Below are positions 1-8,022 of a DNA stretch of 64,000 bases, one piece after another. The DNA is taken from assembly GCA_003225175.1 (NCBI GenBank), contig QIBA01000041.1, forward strand, positions 24,259 to 88,258, in the 5' to 3' direction. Source of the DNA: Acidobacteriota bacterium (lineage in GTDB: Bacteria; Acidobacteriota; Terriglobia; Terriglobales; Acidobacteriaceae). The position numbers were made by a program, and so were the translations under genes. The notes beneath the pieces are model-generated. The model did no database searches. It was not told where the DNA came from and saw only the letters and a program-made list of their open reading frames with translations. Position 1 is the stretch's first letter; every line of letters starts with the position of its first letter.

Positions 1-231
1 TCATTCTCGACCAGCGAGCCTATAAGACGTATTGGCCGCGTGCTTCCGATAGCAGAAGTTGAACGCCACGCAATCCTGAATGCAGTGGCTGAAGCTAAAG
101 GCGATAAATTGCTGGCGGCTCGTATGCTAGGAATAGGTAAGACCACTCTCTACAGGAAACTCCGTCAATATAAAAACCGTGCATCACAACTATTATTGCC
201 GTCGAGCTCCCCTGCAACTACAGACTCTTAA
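1..231 (+). CDS. C-terminal fragment of a Fis-type (NtrC-family) transcriptional regulator
   Basis: The reading frame is already open at base 1 and ends at TAA 229-231, so only the last 76 residues are visible. They form a Fis-type helix-turn-helix: a helix with VERHAILNAVAEAKGDK is followed by AARMLGIGKTTLYRKLRQY, the classic recognition-helix pattern of sigma-54-dependent activators. In that family the missing N-terminal part would be a receiver or sensor domain plus an AAA+ domain that contacts sigma-54 RNA polymerase. This is known of the family and not seen here. The GTG at 40 is very unlikely to be the real start because coding sequence continues upstream. The gene points toward the glycan cluster 200 bp downstream and could regulate it, but no clear sigma-54 promoter was found in the gap. 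Confidence 0.85.
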   Translation, partial: SFSTSEPIRRIGRVLPIAEVERHAILNAVAEAKGDKLLAARMLGIGKTTLYRKLRQYKNRASQLLLPSSSPATTDS

Positions 232-428
232 TTCGAATTCATCTGACTGATAACACAGAATTTCTGGCGTGTTTTGACGCGATGAGACGGGCATCCAGAT
301 CAGGCCCGCTTTGCTCTAACTGCTCACTCGGTTGTGCGGGCTTAAACCTCCTGTTTGGGCAAGCATCACAACGTTGGTTCCGAACCTCATTGAAAAAACC
401 CGAATGAACCTAGGGAGAAGATCTTACA
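232..428 (+). other. Leader region of the glycan cluster, no gene
   Basis: About 200 bp separate the regulator from the methyltransferase. No open frame of interest and no convincing terminator is visible. The last bases hold a purine-rich ribosome binding site (AGGGAGAAG, about 411-420) serving the TTG start at 429. A sigma-54 type GG/GC pair with correct spacing was looked for and not found. Confidence 0.5.
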
Positions 429-1265
429 TTGCAGGCTGAAACAAACAGCCAATTGACCATCGAGTCACTGAGTTCAAGCCCGTCTGCTCACGATCCCCAG
501 GTCGAGGCGGCGAAGTCGTGCCCAGAGTTGACCCGACGAATCATCGCCCTAGGCGATTGGTTTCATAACATCAATCTCAACGGAGTCTGGACAGCCCCAG
601 ATCACTTCCTCGGTGATTTTCCCAACGTAAAGTGGAAGGACATTTCGAAAGCCGTCCCGGAGGACCTAAAAGGAGCGTCCGTTCTGGATATCGGGTGCAA
701 CGCCGGATTTTATTCAATTGCCCTCAAGAAACGCGGAGCAGGCAGGGTCCTCGGAGTGGACGTCGATGAGCGCTATCTGAATCAGGCTCGCTTTGCTGCC
801 GAGACTCTCGGCTTGAAAATCGAATTTCAGAAATGCTCGGTCTACGATGTGGATCAAATCCCCGGACAGTTTGACTACGTTTTGTTCCTCGGCGTGTTTT
901 ACCACCTTCGATATCCGCTATTTGCTCTCGACAAGATCATTAAGAAAGTCGCCGGAAGGCTCTTCTTCCAAAGCATGATGCGCGGATCGATGGAACAGCG
1001 AACATGGAACGGGGATTACGAGTTTTGGGATGTGAAGCCCTTTCAGGATCCTGATTTCCCCTGCATGTACTTCATTGAGAACAGCTACGCGAGCGACTAC
1101 ACGAACTGGTGGATCCCAAATCGTGGTGCGGTCGAGGGAATCTTGCGTAGTTCGGGTCTGCAAATCCTTGACCAGCCAGAGTCGGAAACCTACGTCTGCG
1201 AACCACGTCGCGTGCAACGGGATGGTAAGTACCTACTTGATCTTGAACTTTCGGGAACTTTGTAA
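429..1265 (+). CDS. SAM-dependent methyltransferase, CmoB-like, of the glycan cluster
   Basis: The 278-residue protein has a class I SAM-binding motif (VLDIGCNAGFYSI) near residues 87-99, then an acidic strand end (VLGVDVDERYL) and a motif IV region (FDYVLFLGVFYHLRYP). The sequence recalls the CmoB/UbiG type, but the cluster argues for methylation of a sugar or glycan-linked substrate. Initiation is at TTG 429: the next in-frame Met lies deep inside the fold and an AGGGAGAAG site sits 8-9 nt upstream. It is the first gene of a tightly packed run of plus-strand carbohydrate genes. I recall orthologues that travel with a B12/radical-SAM protein and CgeB-like transferases, as here. The acceptor is unknown. 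Confidence 0.8.
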   Translation: MQAETNSQLTIESLSSSPSAHDPQVEAAKSCPELTRRIIALGDWFHNINLNGVWTAPDHFLGDFPNVKWKDISKAVPEDLKGASVLDIGCNAGFYSIALKKRGAGRVLGVDVDERYLNQARFAAETLGLKIEFQKCSVYDVDQIPGQFDYVLFLGVFYHLRYPLFALDKIIKKVAGRLFFQSMMRGSMEQRTWNGDYEFWDVKPFQDPDFPCMYFIENSYASDYTNWWIPNRGAVEGILRSSGLQILDQPESETYVCEPRRVQRDGKYLLDLELSGTL

Positions 1266-1295
1266 GGTCTCAAAGAACGATAGAGGAATGCACGA

Positions 1296-2240
1296 ATGGT
1301 TGAAGCGGTGATGCTCTGGAACGAGCCCAACAACCTCTCCCACTGGGATTTCAAAATCGATCCTGACTGGAAGAAGTTCGCGGAAATGGCAATTGCTGCA
1401 GGCAAGGCAATCCGCAGCGTGAATCCCGAGCTGCCCATCGTACTGGGCGGGATCTCGCCTATCGATCCTAATTTCATTCAGCTGATGGGCTCACATGGCA
1501 TTCTGAACGCCGTGGACGTCGTTGCAATCCACGGCTTTCCTCTGGACTGGAATCACTGGAATGTCAACGAGTGGCCCGCGAAGGTGGATGAAATCAGGGC
1601 GGTGACAAAGCTCCCGGTCTGGATTTCGGAAGTCGGGGCCTCATCTTTCGGAGCCGAAGAGGTTCAGCTGTTCGGATTACAGAGGATGTCTGAGCTGCTG
1701 CTCGGGAATGTGGAACGCATTCACTGGTACAGTCTCTTTGATCTACCGGCCTCCTGGACTGCAACTACACGCCATAAAGAAGCGGAAGGAAGCGCCTATT
1801 ACCGCCACTACTACATGGGCTTATTGCGTGAGGATGAAACCCCTAAGATGGCAGCGGCGGAATTTCCTGAGGGACTTGGAATCTGTCAATGGTTTCACTA
1901 CGAAGACCATCGACTGGATTCAGCCGTTGAGTGGCTGCATAGACTCAAAGTTCGGTATCTCCGGACTGGGGTGAGTTGGGCCGACAGCCATCGTGAAAAC
2001 GCTGAGCTGTGGTTTGACCGCCAGATGAAGGCTCTTGAGCCGTTTAATACGACGCTCACATTGTGCTTTACGCCAGAGCATCTAGGCATTGCGCCGCATT
2101 ATACGAGTCCGCCGAAGGATCCAAACACGTTCGCGGAATTCGCGCAATGGGCGGTATCACGCTATGCACCTGCGCCTGTTCGAACGAACTCGGCTTACGC
2201 AATGCCGGAAGAAATGGCGGCGCCTTCGGTTCTAAGGTGA
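1296..2240 (+). CDS. GH-A clan (GH39-like) glycosidase with apparently permuted barrel halves
   Basis: The 314-residue protein starts almost directly with the acid/base motif LWNEPN (Glu10). It continues to a nucleophile motif WISEVG (Glu112), the two catalytic glutamates of retaining clan GH-A enzymes at the ends of strands 4 and 7. Residues about 185-297 then read like the beginning of a GH39-type barrel (GICQWFHYEDHRL, YLRTGVSW, LTLCFTPEHLG, TSPPKDPNTFAEFAQWAVSRYA), which normally precedes the NEP motif. An in-frame TAG at 1281 rules out an upstream extension. Either the barrel is circularly permuted or two halves assemble. Substrate unknown; its place in the cluster suggests trimming or transglycosylation of the glycan. 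It is probably cytoplasmic, as no signal peptide is seen. Confidence 0.75.
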   Translation: MVEAVMLWNEPNNLSHWDFKIDPDWKKFAEMAIAAGKAIRSVNPELPIVLGGISPIDPNFIQLMGSHGILNAVDVVAIHGFPLDWNHWNVNEWPAKVDEIRAVTKLPVWISEVGASSFGAEEVQLFGLQRMSELLLGNVERIHWYSLFDLPASWTATTRHKEAEGSAYYRHYYMGLLREDETPKMAAAEFPEGLGICQWFHYEDHRLDSAVEWLHRLKVRYLRTGVSWADSHRENAELWFDRQMKALEPFNTTLTLCFTPEHLGIAPHYTSPPKDPNTFAEFAQWAVSRYAPAPVRTNSAYAMPEEMAAPSVLR

Positions 2241-2269
2241 GAACAACACTGGAAAGTGAATTGAGGCAG

Positions 2270-3391
2270 ATGATCACAAAGAAAATCTTGATCACAGGTG
2301 GAGCAGGTTTTGTTGGCTCACACTTGGCTGATGCGCTCATCGCTCTGAGGCACGACGTCCGCATTTTTGACAACTTGTCTCCTCAGGTTCATGGGTGTGG
2401 AGTGCCCTCGTATCTTTCCGGCAATGCGGAATTTGTCGCCGGGGATATGCGGGACGAGAACGCAGTTCGGAAAGCGATTGAAGGCGTGGACGTCATTTTT
2501 CACCTTGCCGCCTCCGTCGGAGTCGGCCAATCGATGTACCAGATCTCCGACTACATGGGAGTGAATACCCAAGGTACAGCAGTGCTGCTACAGGCGCTGC
2601 TCGAACGAAAAGCGCGGGTCGAAAAACTAGTAGTGGCGTCGTCGATGTCAATCTATGGAGAAGGGCAGTATCTTTGCCCCAACTGCGGCGATTCTGTCCC
2701 CTCCCCGAGGAACATCGGGCAGCTTGCTAGAAAACAGTGGGAGGTAAAGTGCCCGGACTGTGGTGCTGAACTTACTCCTGTGCCCACGGCCGAAAGCAAA
2801 CCTCTGCAATGCACCTCAGTTTATGCGCTCTCGAAGAAGGACCAGGAGGAGATCTGCCTGCTTTATGGCCGGACCTATGGGCTGCCAGTTGTAGCTCTGC
2901 GCTACTTCAATATCTATGGGACGCGCCAGGCTCTCTCAAATCCCTACACCGGAGTTGCTGCGATCTTTGCTTCTCGTCTTCTGCACCTAAAAGCGCCATT
3001 AGTTTTCGAAGACGGGCGCCAGATGCGCGACTTTGTCAGCGTTCATGACATCGTGAACGCAAATCTGCTCGCTATGGAATCGGAAAAAGCTAACGGCCAT
3101 GCCGTCAACATCGGGTCTGGGCGGCCCATTTCGATTCGTGAGGTCGCCTCAGTGCTCTCGCGAGCGATGGGCCTCCAGATATTCTGTGAAATCACGGGCA
3201 AGTACAGGGCTGGAGATATCCGCCATTGTTTTGGAAAGATTTCCAAAGCACGCGAACTTCTCGGGTACGAACCAAAAGTCCGATTTGAGGATGGAGTCGC
3301 TGAACTGGTTGATTGGCTGCGCGAGCAGACTCCCGAGGACAAGGCCGAGCGCATGGTTGCGGAATTACAAACCTTCGGTCTCACGGCGTAG
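2270..3391 (+). CDS. NAD-dependent sugar-nucleotide epimerase/dehydratase with inserted zinc ribbon
   Basis: Extended short-chain dehydrogenase of 373 residues. The Rossmann motif GGAGFVGS is at residues 10-17, SSMSIYG near 124-130, and the catalytic pair YALSK at Tyr185/Lys189. The start is ATG 2270, which places the nucleotide-binding strand (KKILITGG) at the N terminus as usual; the frame is open further upstream but that stretch has no family resemblance. Between SIYG and the catalytic Tyr lies an insert with two Cys pairs (CPNCG at 136-140, CPDCG at 161-165), a probable zinc ribbon. It starts 29 bp after the glycosidase and is likely co-transcribed. GalE/WbpP-like C4 epimerases are the closest general class; the actual sugar is not assignable. 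Confidence 0.85.
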   Translation: MITKKILITGGAGFVGSHLADALIALRHDVRIFDNLSPQVHGCGVPSYLSGNAEFVAGDMRDENAVRKAIEGVDVIFHLAASVGVGQSMYQISDYMGVNTQGTAVLLQALLERKARVEKLVVASSMSIYGEGQYLCPNCGDSVPSPRNIGQLARKQWEVKCPDCGAELTPVPTAESKPLQCTSVYALSKKDQEEICLLYGRTYGLPVVALRYFNIYGTRQALSNPYTGVAAIFASRLLHLKAPLVFEDGRQMRDFVSVHDIVNANLLAMESEKANGHAVNIGSGRPISIREVASVLSRAMGLQIFCEITGKYRAGDIRHCFGKISKARELLGYEPKVRFEDGVAELVDWLREQTPEDKAERMVAELQTFGLTA

Positions 3392-3417
3392 CAGGGCCAA
3401 GTGTTGAGGAACTAGAG

Positions 3418-4527
3418 ATGGATAGTAATCATTCAGAGAGGCGATCGGTACTGATCTTCGGCGGCGCAGGTTTTATTGGCGCGAATCTTGCGCAGTATGT
3501 GCTCCTCGAAACCGAGGCGAGCGTGCATGTCTTCGATAATCTCTCCCGTCGGGGCGTTCAGCACAACTTGGAGCTGCTGAGGAAAGCGGCTGGGCGATCT
3601 GGACGGCTTCGCGTCACCGTAGCCGATGTGCGCAACGCGTCAGCAGTCGAGCGCGCCTGCGGGGAGGCTACCGAGATATATCAATTTGCAGCGCAGGTCG
3701 CGGTCACAAGCTCGATCACCAACCCAAGGTGCGACTTCGAGACCAATATTATAGGGACCTTTAACATCCTCGAAGGTGCTCGCCTTTCTGGCAATCAGCC
3801 GTTCATCCTATTCACTTCCACCAACAAGGTGTATGGGGAGATGCTTGAGGAACAACTGGAGCTCAGAGGAGGACGATACGCCTATGCACATCGCACCTGT
3901 GTCTCTGAAGAGCAACCACTCGATTTCCATTCACCCTATGGCTGTTCGAAAGGCTCCGCAGATCAGTACGCTCGGGAGTACTCACGAATGTACGGATTAC
4001 CCACTGTCGTATTTCGCATGTCTTGCATCGCCGGCGAGATGCAATACGGGAATGAAGATCAGGGCTGGGTAGCGCATTTCCTCTACACAGCATTGCGCGG
4101 CGGTCGACTCGTCATTTATGGAGACGGGTATCAAGTGAGAGACGTACTTCACGTGAAGGACTTGGTACGCGCATTCGACGCGGTGCGCACGTCATTGCCT
4201 CAAACTGCTGGACAGATTTACAACGTGGGGGGCGGGCCAGAAAACACGATTTCCCTCATGGAGCTCATCGATGAGATCGAGGTTCTCACCGGCGAGCGGC
4301 TGGAGTACACAACGGGCCCCCGCAGGGCCGGAGATCAACAGATTTACGTGAGCGATTACTCGAAGTTAGCTCGGCACACCGGCTGGAAGCCGCGTTCCTC
4401 GGTTCGCCAAACGTTGGCTGCCATCCACCAATTCTGGCAAGAGCATCGTGAATTCTTCGGCGATATTCCGGTCCGGCAGCGTGCCGAACCCGTTCTGTCA
4501 CCCACGTTGCTTGAGAGGGCAGCCTGA
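3418..4527 (+). CDS. NAD-dependent epimerase, CDP-paratose 2-epimerase-like
   Basis: A 369-residue extended SDR with FGGAGFIGANL at the N terminus, FTSTNKVYG as the Ser/Thr active-site strand and SPYGCSKGSAD carrying the Tyr-Lys pair. The segment RMSCIAGEMQYGNEDQGWVAHF resembles CDP-tyvelose/paratose 2-epimerases (RfbE type), which invert C2 of a nucleotide sugar. ATG 3418 is chosen because GAGGA lies 8 nt upstream and the nucleotide-binding motif then begins at the expected distance. It starts 26 bp after the previous epimerase and overlaps the radical-SAM gene by one base. Together the two epimerases suggest production of a modified hexose or deoxyhexose donor for the glycosyltransferases that follow. 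Confidence 0.85.
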   Translation: MDSNHSERRSVLIFGGAGFIGANLAQYVLLETEASVHVFDNLSRRGVQHNLELLRKAAGRSGRLRVTVADVRNASAVERACGEATEIYQFAAQVAVTSSITNPRCDFETNIIGTFNILEGARLSGNQPFILFTSTNKVYGEMLEEQLELRGGRYAYAHRTCVSEEQPLDFHSPYGCSKGSADQYAREYSRMYGLPTVVFRMSCIAGEMQYGNEDQGWVAHFLYTALRGGRLVIYGDGYQVRDVLHVKDLVRAFDAVRTSLPQTAGQIYNVGGGPENTISLMELIDEIEVLTGERLEYTTGPRRAGDQQIYVSDYSKLARHTGWKPRSSVRQTLAAIHQFWQEHREFFGDIPVRQRAEPVLSPTLLERAA

Positions 4528-5816
4528 TGCGGTACGCTTTCATAAACCCAAATTGGAACTTCACAGGTTCAACTTACTTCGGCTGTCAGGAGCCACACTA
4601 CCCCCTGGAGTTGCTCTTCGCCTTCGACCAGGTGCTTCAGGCAGGAAGTGAAGCTTTGCTTGTGGACGCTCAGGTCGAGAACCTCACTACCACTGAGGCT
4701 TCGCCGCGAATTCGTGATTTTCGACCTGACTTCCTGGTAATCCCGACTGCTCCGTCGTACCTTTTCTGGCGTTGTCCGCCGCCTGAGCTGCGCGTGCCGG
4801 GAGAATGGTTTTCAGCTCTGCGCAGCAGTGGGACGCACGTAGCAATCGGTCCTCATCCGTCGGCAACACCTGGTGCTACGTTGCGCAAGACGAAATGTGA
4901 TCTCGCGTTGCGCGGGGAACCTGATCAGACCTTGCCGCAGCTCGCCTACAAGCCTTGGCAGGAGATCGTCGGTTGCTGCTGGCGCGATGACAAAGGCGAA
5001 CACATCAGCTCCGCATTGGGAGTCACAGATATGAAGGCGCTCAGTGCGCTCGACTTCCACAACTATCCAGTCGAACTCCACGGGCATTGTCACCATGTCT
5101 TTAGTGGGCAAGCCCGAGGTGCTGAACTCGAGTTCGCACGCGGCTGTCCATGGTCATGCACCTTCTGCAATAAGACATTATTCCGCAACAAATTCCGTGA
5201 GCGCTCGGTGGACGCAGTACTCATCGAAATCGATCACCTAATAGCCCGCGGAGTCGGCTACATCTACTTTATCGATGAAATATTTGGCGTCAGTAAGAAT
5301 GTCTTGCGATTGCTCGAAGGCATCGCCGAACGACCGGTGAAGATTGGCTTCCAAACGCGAATCGATCTCTGGACCGAGGAGACACTCGATCTACTTGGTC
5401 GCGCCCACTGTATTTCGATGGAATGTGGTGTGGAATCAATTACTGAACAGGGCAGGGAAGAGCTGAACAAGAATTGCCGGATCGATACCTGCCGCATTAG
5501 TGAGCTATTGATCTATGCGCGCCAGCGAATTCCCTGGGTACAGGCGAATCTGATCCTTACGGAGCAGGACGACAAGGTCCAGATTCGCAAATGGCAGGAC
5601 GAGTTGAAGTCACACGGCGTGTGGGTCAGCGAGCCTGTTCCGATGTTTCCGTTTCCCGGCAGTCCTCTCTACGTGCAAACGTTCGGTGAGTCGCCCGACG
5701 ACAGTGCCTGGGAGCGGGCACATCACTTCTACATGTCCCAATTTCAGGACAAGGGTTTCAGCGATATCCAGGAGCAGCAGCCGGCCGCGATCGAGGATCT
5801 TGAATGCACGTATTGA
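4527..5816 (+). CDS. B12-binding domain radical SAM protein of the glycan cluster
   Basis: This 429-residue protein has an N-terminal cobalamin-binding-like region (about 1-150; INPNWNFTGS and an alternating strand/helix pattern). A radical SAM core follows, with the cluster motif CPWSCTFC (Cys207, Cys211, Cys214), which binds the 4Fe-4S cluster that cleaves S-adenosylmethionine. Motifs such as FIDEIFG and MECGVES fit the core barrel. B12/radical-SAM enzymes commonly methylate unactivated carbon or rearrange sugars; in this setting modification of a glycan or sugar nucleotide is likely but not proven. Its start codon overlaps the stop of the preceding epimerase (TGATG), and its 3' end overlaps the next glycosyltransferase by 13 bp, indicating translational coupling. 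Confidence 0.85.
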   Translation: MRYAFINPNWNFTGSTYFGCQEPHYPLELLFAFDQVLQAGSEALLVDAQVENLTTTEASPRIRDFRPDFLVIPTAPSYLFWRCPPPELRVPGEWFSALRSSGTHVAIGPHPSATPGATLRKTKCDLALRGEPDQTLPQLAYKPWQEIVGCCWRDDKGEHISSALGVTDMKALSALDFHNYPVELHGHCHHVFSGQARGAELEFARGCPWSCTFCNKTLFRNKFRERSVDAVLIEIDHLIARGVGYIYFIDEIFGVSKNVLRLLEGIAERPVKIGFQTRIDLWTEETLDLLGRAHCISMECGVESITEQGREELNKNCRIDTCRISELLIYARQRIPWVQANLILTEQDDKVQIRKWQDELKSHGVWVSEPVPMFPFPGSPLYVQTFGESPDDSAWERAHHFYMSQFQDKGFSDIQEQQPAAIEDLECTY

Positions 5817-6910
5817 TGACTGCGGATACCATCGGCGGCGTCTGGACCTTTGCCCGCGAACTGGTCACGCAGCTCTCTCGCCAGGGGATCCGCATTACTC
5901 TGGTGAGCTTTGGGGAGATTCCATCGGCACAGCAATCCAAGTGGCTCGATGACCTTCCATTAGTGTCGTACTACCCAACCGCGTTCCGTCTGGAGTGGAT
6001 GCAGGACGCGCAATCCGACTTAGAGCAATCTGCCGAACTTCTTCGATCTCTCATCGCGGAAACGAAGCCCGATCTACTTCATTTCAATCAGTTCTATTAT
6101 GGGAGCCTTGACTGCGGGCAACCCAAAATCGTGGTCGCCCATAGCGACGTCGTCAGCTGGTGGGTTGCCGTACATGGTGTCGAGCCACCGGCAAACGATT
6201 GGATTCGGCAGTACCGCGAGAACGTAGTTCGCGGTTTCGCTCGAGCCGATCTGGTAATCGCTCCTACTCACTGGATGTTGGACCAGGCGTGCCATCACTA
6301 TGGCGAGCCTGGGAAGAAAGCCGTCGTGTACAACGGTCGCGACCCACGACTCTTCGTCGCCAATGCGGCGAAGCAACATTACGCAGTTTCGATCGGAAGG
6401 CTCTGGGATGCGGGTAAACAGGCGAACTTATTGCTTCGTGATGACCTTCCGTTGCAGACAATCCTGGTGGGATCCGAACAGAGTCCCCAAGGAGCCATTG
6501 CCTCGGCTCAATCGATGGGTCGCCTCGCCAATCTTCGCGTGATTGGACCTCAATCCGAAGAGCAACTGCGCCAATTGCTTGCGGGAGCGTCCATCTACGT
6601 CGCCAGCTCGCGCTACGAACCCTTCGGTCTAGCGCCGTTGGAAGCTGCACTGTCAGGCTGCCCGATCATTGCGAATGACATAGAAACATTCCGCGAGGTC
6701 TGGAGCGAAGACGCGATTTACTTCGAGAAAAACAATTCCGGCAGCCTGGTACTCACAATTCAGCAACTTGCATCTAACCCCCTGCGGCGTTCGGAATATG
6801 GAGATCGTGCCCTGCAGCGAGCACGCAGGCAGTTCAGTTCCGAGAAGATGGCCGAAAGCTATCTAGCCCATTACCGTTCCCTAGTCCATTCGGAGGTTGC
6901 GGCCGCTTGA
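5804..6910 (+). CDS. Glycosyltransferase, GT4-like
   Basis: A 368-residue GT-B protein. The N-terminal ADTIGGVWTFARELVTQL holds the GG loop that contacts donor phosphate, and the C-terminal half has SRYEPFGLAPLEAALSGCPI, the EX7E-type donor site of family GT4. No signal peptide or membrane segment is seen, so it should act at the cytoplasmic face. The start overlaps the radical-SAM gene by 13 bp and its TGA is shared with the TTG start of the next gene, so it belongs to the same operon. Donor and acceptor are not predictable from sequence alone. Confidence 0.85.
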   Translation: MHVLMTADTIGGVWTFARELVTQLSRQGIRITLVSFGEIPSAQQSKWLDDLPLVSYYPTAFRLEWMQDAQSDLEQSAELLRSLIAETKPDLLHFNQFYYGSLDCGQPKIVVAHSDVVSWWVAVHGVEPPANDWIRQYRENVVRGFARADLVIAPTHWMLDQACHHYGEPGKKAVVYNGRDPRLFVANAAKQHYAVSIGRLWDAGKQANLLLRDDLPLQTILVGSEQSPQGAIASAQSMGRLANLRVIGPQSEEQLRQLLAGASIYVASSRYEPFGLAPLEAALSGCPIIANDIETFREVWSEDAIYFEKNNSGSLVLTIQQLASNPLRRSEYGDRALQRARRQFSSEKMAESYLAHYRSLVHSEVAAA

Positions 6911-8022
6911 ACGGCAAGCTGCGAATTCGGGTCTTCGCACACTCTCTCGTATCTGACTGGAACCATGGCAACGCGCACTTCCTGCGCGGATTGTCGCGCG
7001 CATTGGTTCGTCTTGGCCATCAGGTTCGCTCGTACGAGGAGCTGGGCGCATGGTCGCTTGCCAATCTCATTCGCCAGGAAGGTGAGACCGCGATTGAAGC
7101 CGTCGACGACTTTCGGCGGATCTACTCCGAGCTCGATATCCACTTCTACAAGAACGACGCGACCTTGGAAGGCTTCCTGGAGGAAGAGCTCAAGGAAGTA
7201 GACCTGGTTCTCATCCACGAATGGAATGACCCTTCGGTCGCCAACAAGGTGCTCGCATTCAAGGAAAAGTACGGATTCAAGGCCCTGTTCCACGACACAC
7301 ATCACCGCGCTTACACGAGGCCGAGGGAAATCCTGAAATTTCACCTGCACAAAGTCGACGGGGTACTAGCGTTCGGCGAGGCCATCCGTCGAATCTATGC
7401 GGACGGATTCGGTGTGCCCCGGGTTTGGACTTTTCACGAAGCTGCCGATGCCGAGGTTTTTGCTCCCCGACGTGAAAAACAGGAGACCGATGTCCTCTGG
7501 ATCGGCAACTGGGGTGATGATGAGCGTACGCGTGAGTTGATGGAGTTTCTGCTCCAGCCAGCCAGTGCGTTGCAGGGTCGCCGAATCGTTGCATACGGAG
7601 TTCGCTATCCAGAAAACGCGCTCGAGCAATTGCGCCAGTCCGGAATTGAATACCGCGGCTATCTGCCCAACTTGAAGGCTCCACAGGTGTACAGCAGGAG
7701 CGCTCTTACGCTGCATGTTCCACGGCGTCAGTATGCCAATGGCTTAAGTGGGATCCCAACGATCCGCGTCTTTGAGGCGCTCGCTTGCGGAACGCCACTA
7801 GTGTGCTCGCCCTGGACGGATACCGAAAATATGTTCCGACCTGGGCAAGACTACCTGTGCGTGCCTGATGGCCCAAGCATGCGCGCGGCGATAGAAGCCC
7901 TTCTCCGCGACGATGCCGCACGCGCGCAGCTCGGAGTGAGTGGACGAGAGACGATCGAAAAGCACCACACCTGTGGTCATCGCGCAGAACAGTTGCTGGG
8001 CATCTACGAGGAGTGCGCATAG
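6907..8022 (+). CDS. CgeB-like glycosyltransferase, first of three paralogues
   Basis: A 371-residue GT-B-like protein of the CgeB type (named after a Bacillus subtilis spore-surface glycan gene). The N terminus RIRVFAHSLVSDWNHGNAHF is a variant of the pattern shared by the next two genes. The C-terminal half has RVFEALACGTPLVCSPW and ENMFRPGQDYL, the usual donor-side region of glycosyltransferases that glycosylate surface polymers. Initiation at TTG 6907 overlaps the stop of the previous gene by four bases (TTGA); no better start lies near. It is the most diverged of the tandem CgeB-like set. Function within the pathway is inferred only from family and position. Confidence 0.8.
   Translation: MNGKLRIRVFAHSLVSDWNHGNAHFLRGLSRALVRLGHQVRSYEELGAWSLANLIRQEGETAIEAVDDFRRIYSELDIHFYKNDATLEGFLEEELKEVDLVLIHEWNDPSVANKVLAFKEKYGFKALFHDTHHRAYTRPREILKFHLHKVDGVLAFGEAIRRIYADGFGVPRVWTFHEAADAEVFAPRREKQETDVLWIGNWGDDERTRELMEFLLQPASALQGRRIVAYGVRYPENALEQLRQSGIEYRGYLPNLKAPQVYSRSALTLHVPRRQYANGLSGIPTIRVFEALACGTPLVCSPWTDTENMFRPGQDYLCVPDGPSMRAAIEALLRDDAARAQLGVSGRETIEKHHTCGHRAEQLLGIYEECA

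Noticed and set aside
241..428. Sigma-54 promoter for the glycan cluster downstream of the Fis-type regulator
   Set aside because: TGGCGTGTTTTGACG looked suggestive but lacks the GC at -12 with correct spacing.
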